DNA from: Nostocales cyanobacterium LEGE 12452
GTDB taxonomy: Bacteria > Cyanobacteriota > Cyanobacteriia > Cyanobacteriales > Nostocaceae
NCBI GenBank assembly: GCA_015206945.1
Contig: JADEXV010000020.1
Location: 1-50,566 of the forward strand
Direction: 5' to 3'
Length of the DNA stretch: 50,566 nt
This document shows, in pieces, positions 48,143 through 50,566 of the stretch (position 1 is the stretch's first letter; each line of letters starts with the position of its first letter). A model generated the notes under the pieces. That model was given only the letters and a program-made list of their open reading frames with translations. It was not told the DNA's origin and searched no databases. The position numbers were made by a program, and so were the translations under genes.

Positions 48143-50350
48143 ATGACGATGGAATCTTTACCAAATTTTGAAGAAGTAAATATTCAGAAATACCTAGAAG
48201 TTATTCAACGGCGTTGGCTACCTCTAGTTGGAATTTTCGCCATATCTGTTAGCCTTGGATGCTTGTATGCATTTTCACTAAAACCTTCATACAAGGCAGA
48301 AGGAAGTTTGATGATTAAAACAAATCGCTCTTCTTCACTCACGGGCTTACCGGATGACATAGGACGCCTAGAAGCTTTGAATGTGAACGACAATCCCCTG
48401 GAAACTCAGGTGAGAGTTATTGGATCAAATCCAGTAATTGAGAAAACGATTAATTCCCTCAACCTTAAAGATAGTCGAGGCAAACTGCTCTCGATTCCCG
48501 ACTTGGCAAAACAACTAAAAATAGAAGGAATTAAAGGCACTGATGTTGTACAACTTTCTTATAAAGGCGGTAATCCAGAACTAGCTGCCAAAATCGTTAA
48601 TGAAGTTATTGACAGTTATATCGATCTAAATATCAAGGCTAATCAGAATGAAGCGCGGACAGCCAAACAGGTTCTTGTAACGGAAGTACCTAAAGCTGAG
48701 GAAGTTGTCAGAAGAGCCGAATCAAAACTGCGGGTATTTAAAGAAACGAATAAAGTTGTTGTCCTAGACCAAGAAGCAGCCGCAGCAGTCGATACAATTT
48801 CTAAGTTAGGAAACCAAATTTCTCAAGCTTTAGCTCAACTAGATGATGTGAAGGGTCGTCTAGAACAGTTAAGCAGTGAAGCTCAGGTAAATTCACGGCA
48901 AGGTGTAATCGAATCTGAATTGAGTCAAGCACCTGGAGTCCAGAAAGTGCTTGCTGAACTCCAACAAACAGAAAGCACGCTAGCAATAGAGCGAACTCGT
49001 TTTGCACCTGAACACCCTACAATTACTAACTTAGAAGAAAAAGTCGTAGCTCTTAAAAACTTGCTAAAAGAGCGGACAGGACAAGTAGCTGGTGGAGCGC
49101 AGATAACACAGGGAAGTTTACAGGTAGGACAACTGCGGCAAAGCCTAATTGCAGATATTACTCGTGCCCAGGCAGAACGGGTTGGTCTAGAGAGACAAAT
49201 TGCCACACTCAAACAACAGCAAAATGCCTATATCAAACGAGCAAATAATTTGCCAAGGCTAGAACAAAGTCAACGAGAGCTAGAACGGAAACTGCAAGCA
49301 GCTCAAACAACTTACGAAACACTCTTAAAGAAACGCCAAGAGATTGATATTGCACAGAACCAAAAAATTGCAAATGCTCGTGTTATTTCCTATGCTTTAA
49401 TCCCTGATAAAGCAGAAGGGCCTCGGAAAATGCTGTTTGTTGTTGGTGGAGCAGGAGTTGGTTTTTTCTTAGGTATCATTATCGCCTTTACTTTAGACTT
49501 GATAGACCGCTCGGTGAAAACCGTCAAAGAAGCCAAAGAAGTCTTGAGATACAGTGTTTTGGGAGTGATTCCTACACAAAGTAGAAATGGTAAAGATCAT
49601 TCTTCTATACCAGGACTTGATAGAGCTATTCCCAAAATTATTGGCAGAGATATTCCTTACTTCCCTGTTGGTAATGCATATCAAATACTACAAGTAAACT
49701 TGAAGTTCCTCTGTTCTGATAAACCGCTCAAAAGCATTGTAGTTACAAGTTCCGTTGCCAAAGAAGGAAAGTCTGACGTATCTGCAAATTTAGCTGTGAC
49801 TATGGCTCAAGCGGGTCGTAGGGTGTTGTTGGTGGATGCAGATATGCGTCATCCCATACAGCATCATATCTGGGGGCTAACAAATACAATTGGGCTAAGT
49901 AATATCATAATTAATCAAGCTTCTTTAGATACAGTTGTTCAGGAAGTAATGCCTAATCTGGAAGTTCTCACTTCTGGAGTTTTGCCTCCAAATCCAGTGG
50001 CAATGCTAGATTCTCAACGTATGGCAACATTAATTAATAACTTTGGAAGAGATTACGATCTTGTAATCTTCGATACTCCTCCACTGTCAGGAATAGCAGA
50101 TGCTGCTGTTTTAAGCACCTTGACTGACGGTATCTTATTAGTCGTTCGTCCTGGAGTGGTTGACTTGAACAGTGCAAATGCAGCTAAAGAGTTTTTAACT
50201 CAGTCAGGTCAGAAGGTATTAGGGATAGTCATCAATGGTGTAAATACTAAAAATGAACCTAATAATTATTTTCATAACACTAAAAAACGACAAATTGAAC
50301 AAGATTTGGTATCTTCTAGCAGTTTAACTAAATTTCGCAAAGAGCATTAA
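48143..50350 (+). CDS. Wzc-like polysaccharide co-polymerase with BY-kinase domain
   Basis: A 735-residue inner membrane protein starting at ATG 48143. The N-terminal Wzz domain begins after VIQRRWLPLVGIFAISVSLG (span about 27-50). A long periplasmic coiled coil (about 170-410) and a second span (MLFVVGGAGVGFFLGIIIAF, about 430-450) follow. The cytosolic kinase domain has Walker A SSVAKEGKSDVSANLA (about 535-550), Walker A' VLLVDADMRHP and Walker B LVIFDTPPLSG. Such proteins control chain length and export of exopolysaccharide. The C-terminal tyrosine cluster is nearly missing: the last 35 residues contain one Tyr. A family 2 glycosyltransferase follows, so this is probably the start of a polysaccharide locus. 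Confidence 0.93.
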   Translation: MTMESLPNFEEVNIQKYLEVIQRRWLPLVGIFAISVSLGCLYAFSLKPSYKAEGSLMIKTNRSSSLTGLPDDIGRLEALNVNDNPLETQVRVIGSNPVIEKTINSLNLKDSRGKLLSIPDLAKQLKIEGIKGTDVVQLSYKGGNPELAAKIVNEVIDSYIDLNIKANQNEARTAKQVLVTEVPKAEEVVRRAESKLRVFKETNKVVVLDQEAAAAVDTISKLGNQISQALAQLDDVKGRLEQLSSEAQVNSRQGVIESELSQAPGVQKVLAELQQTESTLAIERTRFAPEHPTITNLEEKVVALKNLLKERTGQVAGGAQITQGSLQVGQLRQSLIADITRAQAERVGLERQIATLKQQQNAYIKRANNLPRLEQSQRELERKLQAAQTTYETLLKKRQEIDIAQNQKIANARVISYALIPDKAEGPRKMLFVVGGAGVGFFLGIIIAFTLDLIDRSVKTVKEAKEVLRYSVLGVIPTQSRNGKDHSSIPGLDRAIPKIIGRDIPYFPVGNAYQILQVNLKFLCSDKPLKSIVVTSSVAKEGKSDVSANLAVTMAQAGRRVLLVDADMRHPIQHHIWGLTNTIGLSNIIINQASLDTVVQEVMPNLEVLTSGVLPPNPVAMLDSQRMATLINNFGRDYDLVIFDTPPLSGIADAAVLSTLTDGILLVVRPGVVDLNSANAAKEFLTQSGQKVLGIVINGVNTKNEPNNYFHNTKKRQIEQDLVSSSSLTKFRKEH

Positions 50351-50420
50351 GTTCTCTTAAAAAATGTAAAAACTACCATCACTACAACCATCTAAACCCA
50401 ATTTTGTGACTGTAGGAATA

Positions 50421-50566
50421 ATGGATAAAACTAAAATCAGAACTTCTTGTTTAATTAATAATTACAATTATGCTCCATTTCTCTCTGAAGCAATTGATAG
50501 CGCTTTAAATCAAACAGTTAAATTTGATGAGATTATCATTGTTGATGACGCATCCACAGATAATTC
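50421..50566 (+). CDS. Family 2 glycosyltransferase, N-terminal part (runs off right edge)
   Basis: An open frame from ATG 50421 to the window end gives 48 full codons. It reads MDKTKIRTSCLINNYNYAPF, LSEAIDSALNQTVKFDEIII and VDDASTDNS. NNYNYAPFLSEAIDSALNQT and IVDDxSTDN are the nucleotide-sugar-binding opening of GT2 (GT-A fold) enzymes; the DD is in the first conserved acidic motif. It follows the BY-kinase gene by 70 bp on the same strand, consistent with an exopolysaccharide or surface-glycan cluster. Donor and acceptor cannot be inferred from this part. Confidence 0.9.
   Translation, partial: MDKTKIRTSCLINNYNYAPFLSEAIDSALNQTVKFDEIIIVDDASTDN

Overview
The window comes from a filamentous, phycobilisome-bearing cyanobacterium of the Nostoc/Anabaena group. 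This rests on a complete allophycocyanin core operon (apcE-apcA-apcB-apcC), frequent HIP1 octamers (GCGATCGC) in genes and spacers, Ycf34, an H-NOX very like the Nostoc protein, several response-regulator/kinase hybrids, and the short palindromes and heptanucleotide repeats that litter Nostocales genomes. No rRNA, tRNA or CRISPR array was seen.

Layout. 1-3.7 kb is eroded accessory DNA: the N-terminal part of a ParA-type ATPase running off the left edge, a dead Uma2-type gene, a TPR protein, a fossil of a GTP cyclohydrolase II-like gene, an MpsC-family protein and a stand-alone receiver. 3.7-6.9 kb is housekeeping: tRNA nucleotidyltransferase, ycf34, a coiled-coil protein and tsaB. 6.9-8.4 kb holds a small membrane protein, an IS630-type transposase fragment and a 145-bp MITE-like element. 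8.4-13.6 kb is the apc operon, closed by a clear intrinsic terminator.

13.6-16.6 kb is a small group that looks like specialised metabolism: a putative 2-oxoglutarate/Fe(II) oxygenase, divergent from a SAM methyltransferase overlapping a heme-oxygenase-like diiron oxidase (HDO). 16.9-19 kb is an H-NOX gas sensor with its cognate histidine kinase, followed by ftsW. 20.4-25 kb carries two large single-span membrane proteins with tandem beta-sandwich domains, one ending in WD40 repeats. 25.3-28.9 kb has divergent envelope genes (Omp85 and a lipid-A-disaccharide-synthase relative). 28.9-33.4 kb is signalling: a NarL-type regulator, a decayed kinase/regulator pair and two intact REC-kinase hybrids. 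33.9-37.9 kb has a TpsB-type transporter and a SWIM zinc-finger protein.

38.3-44.7 kb is mostly metabolism and regulation: lipoamide dehydrogenase, trpC (preceded by an 11-unit heptamer repeat), a DUF5340-like protein, beta-carbonic anhydrase, a YqaE/Pmp3 peptide, a SUI1 protein, ureidoglycolate lyase and a group-2 sigma factor. After two gene-poor stretches the window ends with a Wzc/BY-kinase-type exopolysaccharide protein and the start of a family 2 glycosyltransferase, probably the edge of a polysaccharide locus.

The best candidates for undescribed biology are the 13.6-16.6 kb oxygenase/methyltransferase/HDO group, whose HDO retains a full set of metal ligands, and the 20.4-25 kb membrane pair, whose architecture resembles membrane anchors proposed for cytoplasmic contractile injection systems. 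Both are inferences from sequence alone.
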